Below the pieces are notes generated by a model. It did no database searches, was not told the origin of the DNA, and saw nothing but the letters and a program-made list of their open reading frames with translations. Source: Cyathus striatus (Eukaryota; Basidiomycota; Agaricomycetes; Agaricales; Nidulariaceae). From it: a stretch of DNA of 64,000 bases. Of the stretch, positions 12,905-23,272 are shown in pieces. The translations under genes were made by a program, and so were the position numbers. Numbering within the stretch: position 1 is the first letter of the stretch; the number at the start of each line of letters is the position of its first letter. The stretch is taken from positions 2,356,001-2,420,000 of the forward strand of contig JAOVFP010000002.1 in assembly GCA_025738555.1 (NCBI GenBank), given 5' to 3'.

Positions 12905-14010
12905 TCTAAATGTGGTGATGAACTGTGTGTTTGCTTCCGCTGTGGCTGAGTTCTGTGGTCTACTCACAGAAACTAGCTGGATTAGTTCTTTGTCAAGTAT
13001 TTTCTTGGAGTAACAAGCATTTGACATGCATCTAGAGTATGAGTCGGAAGGCCATTGACTTTGTTTGCTCTCATAGGTCTTAACAAACAACTGTTTTTGG
13101 AGAATTCAGAAGAAGTAGCTCAAACACAATCATTTCAAGGAGGAAGGCCTGGCCACAGATGAAGAAGGAAGTGATTGAGGTTCTTGGGAGTCTCAACATA
13201 AATACAATGCAGTATATTTCTTTTTCTTTTCTTTTTCTTCGCATTTGTTTCACCATAAACTCCCCACTCACATGCTTCATTTTCTTGGAAAGCTGAATAC
13301 AACAAGCCTGGGGCAACTTTATCAGGAATGGAGGGAGCTGCAACCGAAATGAGAGGACACTGCTCTGTGCAGGAGGAGCAGAAGTGAAACATAAATAGAG
13401 CCCAGCGTTTCAGGACTGCACCCCAAGGTTCCTGGTGGAGAAAACCTTAGACAGGTAATATTCATCATTCTTTTTACTTCTTTTTGGTGACATATGCCAA
13501 CAGACTCTTACTTATGACATAGAGTAGTGTAGAATATGTCAGTCTGGGGTCTGTGATGCATGAGAACGCATTGCATGGACCAAGACCAAATGTATTTAAT
13601 CTGTTCCCTTTGAGGGAGGAATATCATCTCTTCCAACTTGGTATTATTTTCCCTGCTTGTGAGGTCTGATCACACTGTTTATTCTTCTACTCATTTCCTC
13701 AAGTTGTCCTTACTAAAGGCATTCTTATTGTTAGCTAAGTACTTCATTTTATTCACTTCTTTCTACTTCTCGATGCTCCTGCAAGTGATGTGTGCATTGC
13801 AGGTTAGTTGAGAAACATATCTCTTATGTAATCAGGAATAACGGTACTTATGCATGGTCTAATGGATTGCTGGCATTGCTCCCATGCACTGACTACTCTT
13901 ACCTTAGTGTACAGGTACCTCACACAGACCATTCAACAGACAATTTCTCTATGACACTGCTTCTTTGCTCCCAGGTAAGTGTGTTCATGCACTTTGGCAG
14001 TAGCTAACTG
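12905..14010. other. Unassigned insert or linker inside the Gypsy remnant
   Basis: Separates the RNase H part (ending near 14,020) from the integrase part (starting near 12,880) of the minus-strand retroelement. It has somewhat more CG than its surroundings and short open frames that match nothing I recognise. I could not find clean terminal repeats or a target duplication, so it may be an insertion or a diverged pol linker. Confidence 0.35.
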
Positions 14011-16200
14011 AGTCAATTGTCATGGTTTGCTAAGTGAATTTTCTAGCTTTGCAAGAGTTGCACTTCCAGTGTAAATGGGATATGTGTCTGAAGGTAAGGT
14101 ATTCCTTTCTTCCACATCATCTTCCCCCACATACTCTGATTGAGCTGGAACAATACCTAATGGTTCATTGCTATAAATCCTTGATAATGCATCCACTAAC
14201 ACATTAGTTTCACCAGGGATATAATGGATTTTGAAATCAAACTTGTTAAGGATGTCTAACCAATGGTGTTGACATGGTGAGAGGTTCTTTTGAGTCATAA
14301 TATATTCTAATGATTTATGGTCTGTGCAGATTCAAAATTTTGTACCATGTAGAAGCCTGCAAAATCATTTTAGCGATTCAATGATTGCAAGCAATTCTTG
14401 CTCATGAACTGGATAGTTGTGTTGAGCTGGGTTAAATTTGCCTGACCAAAAGGTAATGACTTGTGCCATTTTTAATTCATTACCCTGGCTAATATATCCA
14501 CTAGCACTGGTGAAAGATGCATCTGTTACAAGATTTAGCCACTCAGCCAATGAAGAATAGTCAGCAGCTACTTGGTGAGAGTCTTGGTGCTTTTGTACAC
14601 TCTCTTTTATTTTCTCAAAAGCTTGTTGCTCAGTATGAGACCATTTCCAGTTGCAAGTGGCACCAGTTATGGGTGCTAGTACACCCATTTGGACCCAAAT
14701 ACCTTTGCAGTTATCAGCAAGGTAACCTACAGTGCCAAGGAAACTGGCAAGAAGTTCCTTTGTAGACAGAGTTTTTCAGTTTGCTATAGAATCTACTTTG
14801 TGAGGATCCATTTTTATGCCCTTATCATTGATTACATGCCCTAATATTTTCAATTCAGTGGTGAAGAATTGCATTTTATCAGGTGATAGATATAATTTCT
14901 CTCTGCATAATATTTCAAATATCATTCTGATGTGTTTTAAATGTTCTCTTACAGAGTTTGAATATATTACTATGTCATCAAGGTATATGTCTATGTAGAT
15001 GTCTATGTATGGTGCAAATATATAGTTCATCAGCATCTGGTAAGTTGCTCCTGCATTACAATCTCCTTGCTGCATTACTAAACTTCACATTGTTCCATCA
15101 GGTGTTGTGAACAGGGTCTGAGGAACATGGTCTTTTTGTACACATATCTGTTCATATGCATCTTTCCCATTGACCAATGTCCAGTATTTATGTCTAACAA
15201 CATTACATAGTATTGCATTGATGTCAGGCAATGGTGCTGTAAGCTTGTGAGTATTTTTATTCTGCTCATGCTTATCCAGCACTGTTCTAATCTTTAATAT
15301 AGTGCCATCTTTTGATTTCTTTGGCAGGATAAGCATAGGGGATGATGCTACACCTGTAGCAACTTGCCACCATCCTGATTTGAGGTAAGTGTCCTGCTTT
15401 TCTCTCCATAGTGGTTTCAAAGCTTCAGAGCATCAGGCAGGACAAAATTTATATACTTTGTTCTCGTCAATTAGTGGTATAATATGATTTACTGCTCTAA
15501 ATGGTGGTAAATCTGTTTTTGAGGTGTCAGGACACAAATTGATCGCTTTGGCTCATAGTTCAGTGTGAATTTGCTCAAGGTCAGGTGTAAATAAATCTGC
15601 TGCTGCCAAATTGATAGAACTTATTTCCTCTCCTTTTAGTTCTAATGGTTCCTTCAAACCAATGGCTATACATGTTGGGTTCATGCTTAGGACTACCTTG
15701 TGTTGAAAAATAAAAGGTGTGCCTAAGATCATGTCATAGTTATCCAAGTTGGCTACATCAAACCATCATTTACAGTCTATTTCCTGGTATTTAAAGTCAA
15801 CAATAGTTGATACATTTATCTTGGATCTGGATCTGTGTACTGCCAGTTGTACCATGATAGGTTTTGCTAATTTGTCAGTTTGTAGTGCTAACTGATCCAC
15901 TACTGTTGCCAACAGGAAATCAGCCATGGATCCTGTATCAATCATGGCTCAGAGGGGTTTTTCATTTGCTAGTACCATGACAATAATTGGCTTTGGTAGG
16001 TACCATTTAAAATTCTTTGGTCTCATGAAAGTGCACTCAATTGCATCTGTAGTTGATGATAAGTCACTGTTTGATTTTTTACCTTTACATTTAGTGTTGG
16101 AGATTGAAACTGCACCAATCATAAGATTAGTGCATTGGATTTTGCATTGTTTGACCACCTGATCTTCTATTGCTTGAAAGCATTGCCACATTCATTCAAT

Positions 16201-16554
16201 TATTGTGCCAATATTTATTCCATTATGAACTTTGTCATGTGTCACAACTTCTGTAACTTCCGGTATGCTTAGGATTTGCAGTAAGTATCCATTGGGATGT
16301 GGTGTTATGTCTAATCATCTATTTTCAGTTACATCCATCCAAGTGTGTCGGTTCATTGCAGTTCTAATCCTAATGTAGAGCCAACTAAGTGTCAGGTAGT
16401 CTGAGTAACTTTCATCATCAAAAAGTGGGCAATTTATGATGCAGTCTTCACCCTTGTAAGTTGAACACACAAGTGAGTGAATACTAAAGTCTTCTTTGTC
16501 AAGGTCTTTAGCTGTTACTGAGTAATGATGTTCTAGATGTAGGGCATCGAAGAT
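16201..16554 (-). other. Open frame of unknown origin beside the inverted-repeat element
   Basis: A minus-strand frame open from about 16,698 to 16,315 reads across the shared satellite-edge module into non-shared sequence (HLEHHYSVTAKDLDKEDF). It contains Cys residues but no motif I recognise. It could be the broken end of a host or element gene. Coding status is uncertain. Confidence 0.25.
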
Positions 16555-16679
16555 AATGTACTGAGTGGTGTCAGCCAATTTGATTGCAAATTGCTCAGGA
16601 AAAATGAGTGCTAGTGATCCTGATTCTCCACCAAAAAAATGAGTGCCATTTTTATAAGGCATATTCAGTAAATGTAATG

Positions 16680-17041
16680 GAGTGGTGATCATTGGCACTC
16701 ATTTATGTATTGTTGTTGATTACTAGGGAACTATATTAGTATAGTATGAGGACACTCAAAAGTGATCATTTTAAGAATATTAGAAGGTGATCATTGGCAC
16801 TCATTTATGTATTGTTGTTGATTACTAGGGAACTATATTAGTATAGTATGAGGACACTCAAAAGTGATCATTTTAAGAATATTAGAAGGTGATCATTGGC
16901 ACTCATTTATGTATTGTTGTTGATTACTAGGGAACTATATTAGTATAGTATGAGGACACTCAAAAGTGATCATTTTAAGAATATTAGAAGGTGATCATTG
17001 GCACTCATTTATGTATTGTTGTTGATTACTAGGGAACTATA
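16680..17041 (-). repeat. Satellite block, inverted relative to the 5.9-7.5 kb array (left arm)
   Basis: About three and a half near-identical copies of a 102-bp unit, each with GTGATCATTGGCACTCATTT and GGACACTCAAAAGTGATCA. The last copy is cut by the MITE at 17,042 and resumes at 17,425. These units differ from the large array but share the same layout. Confidence 0.9.
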
Positions 17042-17424
17042 CTGGATAATTTCAACCAACTGTTCGGTCACGCATCACACAGGGCCATGAACAGAACAGA
17101 TTTAGCTGTTGGTCACGCATCACAAAGACTCATGAACACAGGTACAAGGAAAATAAAAAATTGTGAAAAATCGTTAAAAATAAAATAAAATAAGTAGTAA
17201 TATTTAAAACAGTATTGACACCAATATATACCTCCTGAAGTGTGTAATGAGTATAATAATTACACTTGAAAGCCATTCAAATCTATTCCAGCTTAAATTT
17301 TGCTCACCCAATGGCTTAAGCTGCGAACAGTTCACTTCAGGTGTCACACATTCTATATGGCTGCGAACAGAGGTTTGGACCATCACACTTGAAAGGGTCC
17401 GAACACTTGGTCGAAATTATCCAG
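17042..17424. mobile_element. Tc1/mariner-like MITE, 383 bp, TA target duplication
   Basis: Begins CTGGATAATTTCAACCAA and ends with the inverse of CTGGATAATTTCGACCAA. TA flanks both sides (17,040-17,041 and 17,425-17,426). It sits inside a satellite unit, and the uninterrupted neighbouring units show the empty site (GGGAACTATATTAGTATAG). Internal subterminal words GAACAG and GCATCACA also recur in inverted form. It has no coding capacity. Confidence 0.93.
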
Positions 17425-17499
17425 TATTAGTATAGTATGAGGACACTCAAAAGTGATCATTTTAAGAATATTAGAATGTGATCATTGGCACCATCATAT

Positions 17500-17990
17500 A
17501 TATTCCCACACATCACATTTGTCACATTCTTTCCACCCATCATGTCTGTCATGCATATTCCCATGCATCACGTTCATCACACATTTGTCACAATTTTCAT
17601 GCGTGTCATGTCTGTCACAATTCTCCCACACTATGCATATATCACACTTGTCACGCTTTGTATGCGCGTCACGCGTCACGTTTGTCACGTTCTTTATGAG
17701 CGTTACGCTTTCATGCATGTCACATGTGTCACGTCTTTGAGGTGCGTCACACATTACATTTGTCATATTCTTTATGAGCATTATGCTTTTATGCATGTCA
17801 CACATTTCACATCTATGTGTTATGCTTTTCATGCTCATCACAGTGCATTTGTCATACTTTGCATTTGCATCATGTGTCACATTTATCATATTCATCACAT
17901 AAGTCACATCTGTTTCTTAATTTGCACATGCATCCTATTCATCATGTCTTTGAGGCTTTCATCATGCTTTTCACACACATCATAAGTGCT
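17500..17990. repeat. GTCAC-rich block, left arm
   Basis: Dense irregular repeats of TGTCAC/CATCAC spaced about 15-20 bp apart, with ATTC and ATGC spacers. This is the inverted partner of 19,090-19,708. Many positions that are CG in the other arm are TG or CA here. Open frames across it are His/Ser/Cys-rich products of the repeat and are not genes. Confidence 0.85.
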
Positions 17991-18059
17991 ACTTATGTTA
18001 TATCTTTGAGAGGCATAATACATTTCAAGCACATCATACTTGCATGTATATAATGATTG

Positions 18060-18240
18060 TGACATGTTGATGGGGTTCCAACAGATCTATAATGAACATG
18101 TTTTGGTACCTTTCATATCCAAGGAATCAGAGCACTCAGTGATGCCACATTTAACCCATAGCTCATACTTAGTAGTGTAATTCAGCCTCTTGCATTGACA
18201 AGTCAGTTATTGATTCGGACCCTGTATGACAATACTACAC
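18060..18240 (+). repeat. Dispersed repeat shared with 20,590-20,830
   Basis: Contains TTGATGGGGTTC, GTGATGCCACATTTAA and GTCAGTTATTGATTCGG in the same order as diverged counterparts at 20,600-20,830. It may be the end of a former mobile element. No coding signal. Confidence 0.5.
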
Positions 18241-18249
18241 ATGACTATA

Positions 18250-19080
18250 GAAAAATGACAGCAAGTTTTTCTTAGGCAAGAAATGAGGGCCACTGAGCAA
18301 GAAAGTGAAGAGAAGTACTAGAGGGGGTTTCATATGTATGAATGGATACTAATACTAAAAGAACTATACAACATAAATGAGAGATGTGAAACACAAGACA
18401 GTATAGAAGTGTCATGTAATTATATAGAGCAAGTATATATGTGACTTAATAATGTGTGTTGAAGATATAAGAATATCCAATAGTTAATGCAAGAATCATG
18501 ATCATCTAATGACCAAGACATGTGAGTTTGATGTGATGTGGAATCACATATACTCACCATTCTTTCAGATTTGTTATTTATATGTAGTTCTTTCAGTATA
18601 TGTTCTTTTCTGTTCAGTTGTTAAATATTTCCACCTCATTATCTCTCATATCCAGACTAACCATTATAGTTTCACTTTGTCATTTCATTACATCTCTAGT
18701 TCTGATTATTAAACATTATATGATCCCATTTCCAACTTTCTCATGCTCTGTCAGTGGGGGCAAGACTTCTACTACATATACACTATATTTTCATTCTAGT
18801 TTCTTATCACTACCACACTTCTATAACTTTTAATTGTTATTTTCCATGTTACAATCTTCAATTCTACAAGTACATATTGTTTCCTCTGCATATATAATTT
18901 ACTCCATACTATTAAATACTGACTCCACTCTCATGACAACTTGAATAGTGGTAGAGATAAAAAAATCTAATGTGATTGGAAAGCATGATATTTGTGAAAA
19001 GTTGCAATGCACTTGAATAATGTGACATGCATGAAAAACATATGATGCATTTTTAAAAAAAATGACATATATAACATGTG
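18250..19080. other. AT-rich centre of the inverted-repeat element
   Basis: No gene recognised. Short open frames are hydrophobic and AT-driven. It has no terminal structure of its own that I could find. Confidence 0.3.
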
Positions 19081-19089
19081 AAAAGTGTG

Positions 19090-19708
19090 ACATGCATGCA
19101 GATTGTCACGGCGTGACGCGCCTCAAAGACGTGACACATGTGACATGCATAACAGCATAATGCTCATAAAGAATATGACAAATGTAATGTGTGACGCACC
19201 TCAAAGACGTGACACGTGTGACATGCATGAAAGCGTAACGCTCATAAAGAACGTGACAAACGTGACGCGTGACGCGCATACAAAGCGTGACAAACGCGCT
19301 AAAGCGTGACAAGTGTGATATATGCATAGTGTGGGAGAATTGTGACAGACGTGACGCGCGTGAAAATTGTGACAAATGTGTGATGAACGTGATGCGCGGG
19401 AATATGCGTGACAGACGTGACGGGCGGAAAGAATGTGACAAATGTGATGCGTGGGAATATATGTGACGAACGTGACGCGAAGGAAATATGTGACAGATGT
19501 GAAGCGCGGGAACATATGTGACGGATGTGACACGCAGGAAGTATGTGACAAATGCGAAGCGCGGGAATATGTGTGACAAACGTGACGCGCGTGAAGTACG
19601 TGACAAATGCGATGCGCAGGAAAATATGAAGCGCGGGAATATGTGTGACCAACATGACACGCGGGAAGTATGTGACAAATGCGAAGCGTGGGAAATATGC
19701 GAAGCGCA
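19090..19708. repeat. GTGAC-rich, CpG-rich block, right arm
   Basis: About 30 copies of GTGAC separated by 12-20 bp, many in the form CGTGACGCGC or GAAGCGCGGGAA. CG dinucleotides are abundant here although flanking DNA has almost none. Paired with the decayed left arm at 17,500-17,990. It could be a cluster of protein-binding sites or a young satellite. Long open frames on both strands are repeat artefacts. Confidence 0.85.
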
Positions 19709-19734
19709 GATCAACTAGTAATCAGTAATAGCAA

Positions 19735-20070
19735 TACATAAATGAGTGCCAATGATCACCTCCTAATATTCATTAAATGATCACTTTTGAGTGCCCTCAT
19801 TCTATACTAATACTATTCCCTAGTAATAAACCATAATACATAAATGAGTGCCAATGATCACCTCCTAATGCTCTCAAAATGATCACTTTTGAGTGCCTCC
19901 ATACTATACTAATATAATTCCCTAGTAATCAACAACAATACATAAATGAGTGCCAATGATCACCTTCTAATATTCTTAAAATGATCACTTTTGAGTGTCC
20001 TCATACTATACTAATATAGTTCCCTAGTAATCAACAACAATACATAAATGAGTGCCAATGATCACCACTC
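19735..20070 (+). repeat. Satellite block (right arm)
   Basis: Just over three copies of the satellite unit with ACATAAATGAGTGCCAATGA and GATCACTTTTGAGTG. It is the inverted counterpart of 16,680-17,470 and in the same orientation as the 5.9-7.5 kb array. Confidence 0.9.
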
Positions 20071-20589
20071 CATTACATTTACTGAATATGCCTTATAAAA
20101 ATGGCACTCATTTTTTTGGTGGAGAATCAGGATCACTAGCACTCATTTTTCCTGAGCAATTTGCAATCAAATTGGCTGACACTTATGCCTTTATGCCATG
20201 CTACTGAAAGCTGTACTAAATAATATTGTCAATATTCTTCAGCTGCAAGGTGATCAAACTGAATTTATCTTATGCTCAAACAATTATTCCAAAATCAGTC
20301 TTATAGTATGCCCACTTGTATATGCTTCAAACAGCTTCAAGAATCTTTCTTTCCTGATTCCAAATGATCTGCATAATAGATCCATGTCTCTGCTGAAGTT
20401 TCTAGTGTTTTTCAACAGCACAAAAGAAACTGAATTAGCATGTCAATACTTCAGATCACTCATACCTTGAATGTTTCAAAAGAGGATTAAATATTTTCAT
20501 TTGACAATATCAACACCATCAGTGTTGGCATGGTCAGTCAATGGAGGTCTGAATGGTCTGATTATATCATACACCATCTGATCTATAGA

Positions 20590-21052
20590 CAGGTCAGCCA
20601 AATGTATTGATGGGGTCACAATGGGTCTATAGCTAAAACTGTTCCCACACTTTTCATGATCCAGAATTAGAGTGCTGAGTGATGCCACATTAAACATTTG
20701 GTCCATTGCTTAGTAATACTATAATTCAGCTTCCACTAACCAGTCAGTGATTGACCTGTCAACTGTCAATCATCAACTCAGACCCTCTTGACAGACAGGG
20801 TCTGACCCCATCAATGACAACACTGAACACCATATTGAGAGAATTGAGTTAAGGAGTTGAAGGACAACAATATATGGGAACTTTGTTGTACAGATGCTTT
20901 TGAAATAGTAAGTGAACTACAATTTAAAACATACCATTGACCATTCAAGTTGATGTATGAACACAGGGAATGGACCTTTCTGATATACAGATTGTGGTTC
21001 AATATCAGGCAACAGCTGATCTTTGTACCCTATGGCAACATTTTGGATACAC
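20590..21052 (+). repeat. Dispersed repeat and spacer upstream of LTR
   Basis: The first 240 bases are the diverged counterpart of 18,060-18,240. The rest (20,830-21,052) has no recognised feature. Confidence 0.45.
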
Positions 21053-22338
21053 TGTCAGGCCTGATTTTTGATTGTATATAATGCATGCAAATGCACTGTA
21101 CACCACAATTAAAGGAATTACACCGCCATGTCACATAACCAAATACTTCACACAATCACATGATACATCACACCACTAATCAAATATACCCAATACCACA
21201 CATGAACAAACAATGCTAAATCACTATCAAATATAATACACATACCAATAATTAATCAGTTGCACAAACAATGCACTAACAAAGGATAATATGTACTCTT
21301 CCATTGTCCTATTCATCCATTGTTTGAAGACAATGAGAGACTATTTATATACAACTCCATTGTTTTCACCACCATTTTTCATAACAAATGAATTGCATTG
21401 TACTGCTCACCCATTGTTTGAAGACAATGAGAAACTATTTATATAAGACTCCATTGTTTTTACCACCATTGTTCACAACAATGGAACTGCATTGTGCTAA
21501 TTGCCTATTGTTTGAAGACAATAAGAAACTATTTATACATAACTCCATTGTTTTCACTGTCATTGTTCACACAATAGCAGATAGGTATCATTGTTCACTA
21601 CCTCATTGACTATAAATATAGACTCCTATTGTTCTTGTCTAGAACAATGTAACTCATTACTTAGAACAATGTAGTTCATTACACATTGTTCTAACATATG
21701 CTATTGTCCTCTGCTGACTAAACCTCAAATACTATTGTCCTACACAGCCTTGAATCTGAAATCTACACTTGGCATACTACTCATTTTGGAGAACAATGTA
21801 GGATGGAAGAGTGGGAATTGGATTACTAAGTGGGTTGGGAAAAGGTATATAAGAAGGGCAGTTTGGCAGTAGATAGATAGCTACCCACCCCCCAGTAGTC
21901 TCACCCAATTGTCATTAGTCATTAGTATTATCAGTTCAGTTTTTATCAGTACAGCCAGCCCAGTCAGTAATAGCAACAGTAAACAGTTCAGTAGCAGTCA
22001 CAGTATTAGTCACAGTAACAGTAACAGAATAAGAAGCAGATCATAGGTCAAGTTCTAAGCAAGTTAAACATTGATCTATACAATATACACATTATAAATA
22101 GTATTAAGTCTATAGTGTGTACTATACCCCTTTCATTATACTTGTCATTACATACAGCCTTTGCTGTATATTACCCTTCATATCAAGTTTCATACAAATC
22201 ATACAGCTTTTGCTGTACAAGATCACCCATTAAATTTCCAAGAATATTCTTGCTAAATATTCCTTGACACTCAGGTGTTGTAACACAAACAAAGTCAATT
22301 CCTGTTAGCACCTTAGATTAACTAAATCTTTAACAACA
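21053..22338 (+). mobile_element. LTR, 1,286 bp, promoter-bearing
   Basis: Starts TGTCAGGCCTGA and ends AACAACA. It is almost identical to the inverted copy at 37,200-38,451 and related to 959-2,400. It contains tandem CCATTGTT/GACAATGAG units at 21,300-21,600, a TATA-like GTATATAAGAAGG near 21,846, a CAGT-rich stretch (21,900-22,030) and TACAGC..GCTGTA palindromes near 22,150-22,220. Flanks ACAC and GCAC could be a decayed 4-bp duplication. Downstream there is only a short open frame (from 22,421) and a purine-rich tract near 23,301 resembling a polypurine tract; no pol and no second LTR. Confidence 0.8.
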
Positions 22339-22420
22339 GCACAGTACATAGTGCTGGACAAGAAGCCACAGCCATTCTCTTGGTTGAACAAAGGATATAG
22401 CCAACAATTGAAATTCAACA

Positions 22421-23272
22421 ATGACTAATGCAGAACAGCTTGCAAAGCCTGCAAAACATAAAGCAACTTCTCAGTTCAATACACAGTCCAAGTGCAGAGC
22501 ACTGAAAGATCATACCTCTGTTCATATAAATGTCATATCCATGACAATTTCCCCAGAACCATTGAAGCCAACTCCAGTTTTCTCTGGGGAATGTATGTTT
22601 TCTCCAGTTATGTGTTACTGTTATATATTGAGCTCTTACTTACTAATGTTTACTTGTATTTGTTTACTTGTCCCTTCCCTTTATTATTGACTTACCCCAT
22701 TCTCCAGTCTTGGCCTTTTTACCTATGACTATAATCTAGAGGCATATCACTAGTTTACTATGGTCTACATTCCATGGAGTTTACTTATCCCTAAGATGCC
22801 ACAAACCTATGGCCATTTACTCCATATGCATTCAGACTAAGTATTTTACTATATAAACTACTTTTGTAATGTAGATAGACTTCAGTTTCAAATTTACACC
22901 CTTTCTCCTGCTAAGGTCTTGAGCCAACTCTGCTATTCTGTCACTTACTCCACTTTGTTCTAAATACAGAACTGGAAGTCCAAGGGGTGCAACACACAAG
23001 TTGAAGCCAATGTTCCATTACTCCTGTACCCTGTTCACTACCTCCACACATCCTACTAACATGTATTGGTTACTCCACCACTAGACTATCTACTCCACTA
23101 CTCCTACTATCAACTCTGTGGTTCAATTCCTAGTGGAATAGAATGGGACATGACAATAAACAATAAAGTATGCAGCTCAGATATAACAGCAACAGCCCCA
23201 CATGAGAAGCCACATAAAAATGAGAATGGTACAGTGCTAGAGACCAATCTTGAAAATTTTAAAGGAGAATGA
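22421..23272 (+). pseudogene. Short open frame split by a solo LTR
   Basis: A frame starting MTNAEQLAKPAKHKATSQ continues after the 625-bp LTR plus 5-bp duplication are removed (630 bp, a multiple of three), resuming at NNKVCSSDITATAPHEKP and stopping at 23,270-23,272. About 73 residues in total, with no recognised domain. It lies directly downstream of the LTR at 21,053, so it could be a gag remnant; that is only inferred from position. Confidence 0.35.
22531..23155 (+). mobile_element. Solo LTR, 625 bp, target duplication ATAAA
   Basis: Same family and same length as 8,232-8,856, starting TGTCATATCC and ending CATGACA. The flanks are ATAAA (22,526-22,530 and 23,156-23,160), a perfect duplication. 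Compared with the other copy most CG sites are TG or CA here, such as ACTCCAG for ACTCCGC and CCATGAC for CCGTGAC, so it is older or has been methylated for longer. Confidence 0.95.

Larger units (their letters stand above)
9941..16200 (-). pseudogene. Ty3/Gypsy retrotransposon pol remnant (chromovirus-like)
   Basis: Read on the minus strand from 16,200 down to 9,941. Protease: AMIDTGSMADF near 15,930 and DNYDMILGTPF near 15,740. Reverse transcriptase: 15,420-14,776, with SPMLILPKKSKDGT and the catalytic YLDDIV near 14,990. RNase H: 14,688-14,020, with VTDASF and YPVHEQELLAI. Integrase: 12,645-10,454, with IGIDFVG and a later CIISDCD. C-terminal chromodomain-like segment: 10,147-9,941, with EWSVDHIISH and EILWSTGDTSWAPY. 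The gag region and both LTRs are absent. The frame is broken by many stops, by a hAT-like insertion (10,758-12,026) and by about 1.1 kb of unassigned DNA (12,905-14,010). The family call is secure. Confidence 0.92.
16555..20190. mobile_element. 3.6-kb element with long inverted-repeat arms carrying satellites
   Basis: The two ends are inverted copies. From outside to inside each arm has the TTGGCTGACAC module, then 102-bp satellite units (16,680-17,470 and 19,735-20,070), then a GTGAC/GTCAC-rich block (17,500-17,990 and 19,090-19,708). The centre is about 1.1 kb of AT-rich DNA (17,990-19,080) with no recognised gene. The arms match over several hundred bases; the left one is interrupted by a TA-flanked MITE. 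It could be a foldback-type transposon, or an inverted duplication formed by recombination between satellite blocks. I see no target duplication outside the module. Confidence 0.7.

Noticed and set aside
19106..19714. Long His/Cys-rich open frames (also at 17,485-17,985)
   Set aside because: They are produced by the GTGAC/GTCAC repeats on both strands and have no independent coding evidence.
21388..21609. Identical 73-codon open frames here and at 37,932-38,153
   Set aside because: Identical because the two LTRs are copies; the frame covers LTR repeat units, so it is not a gene.
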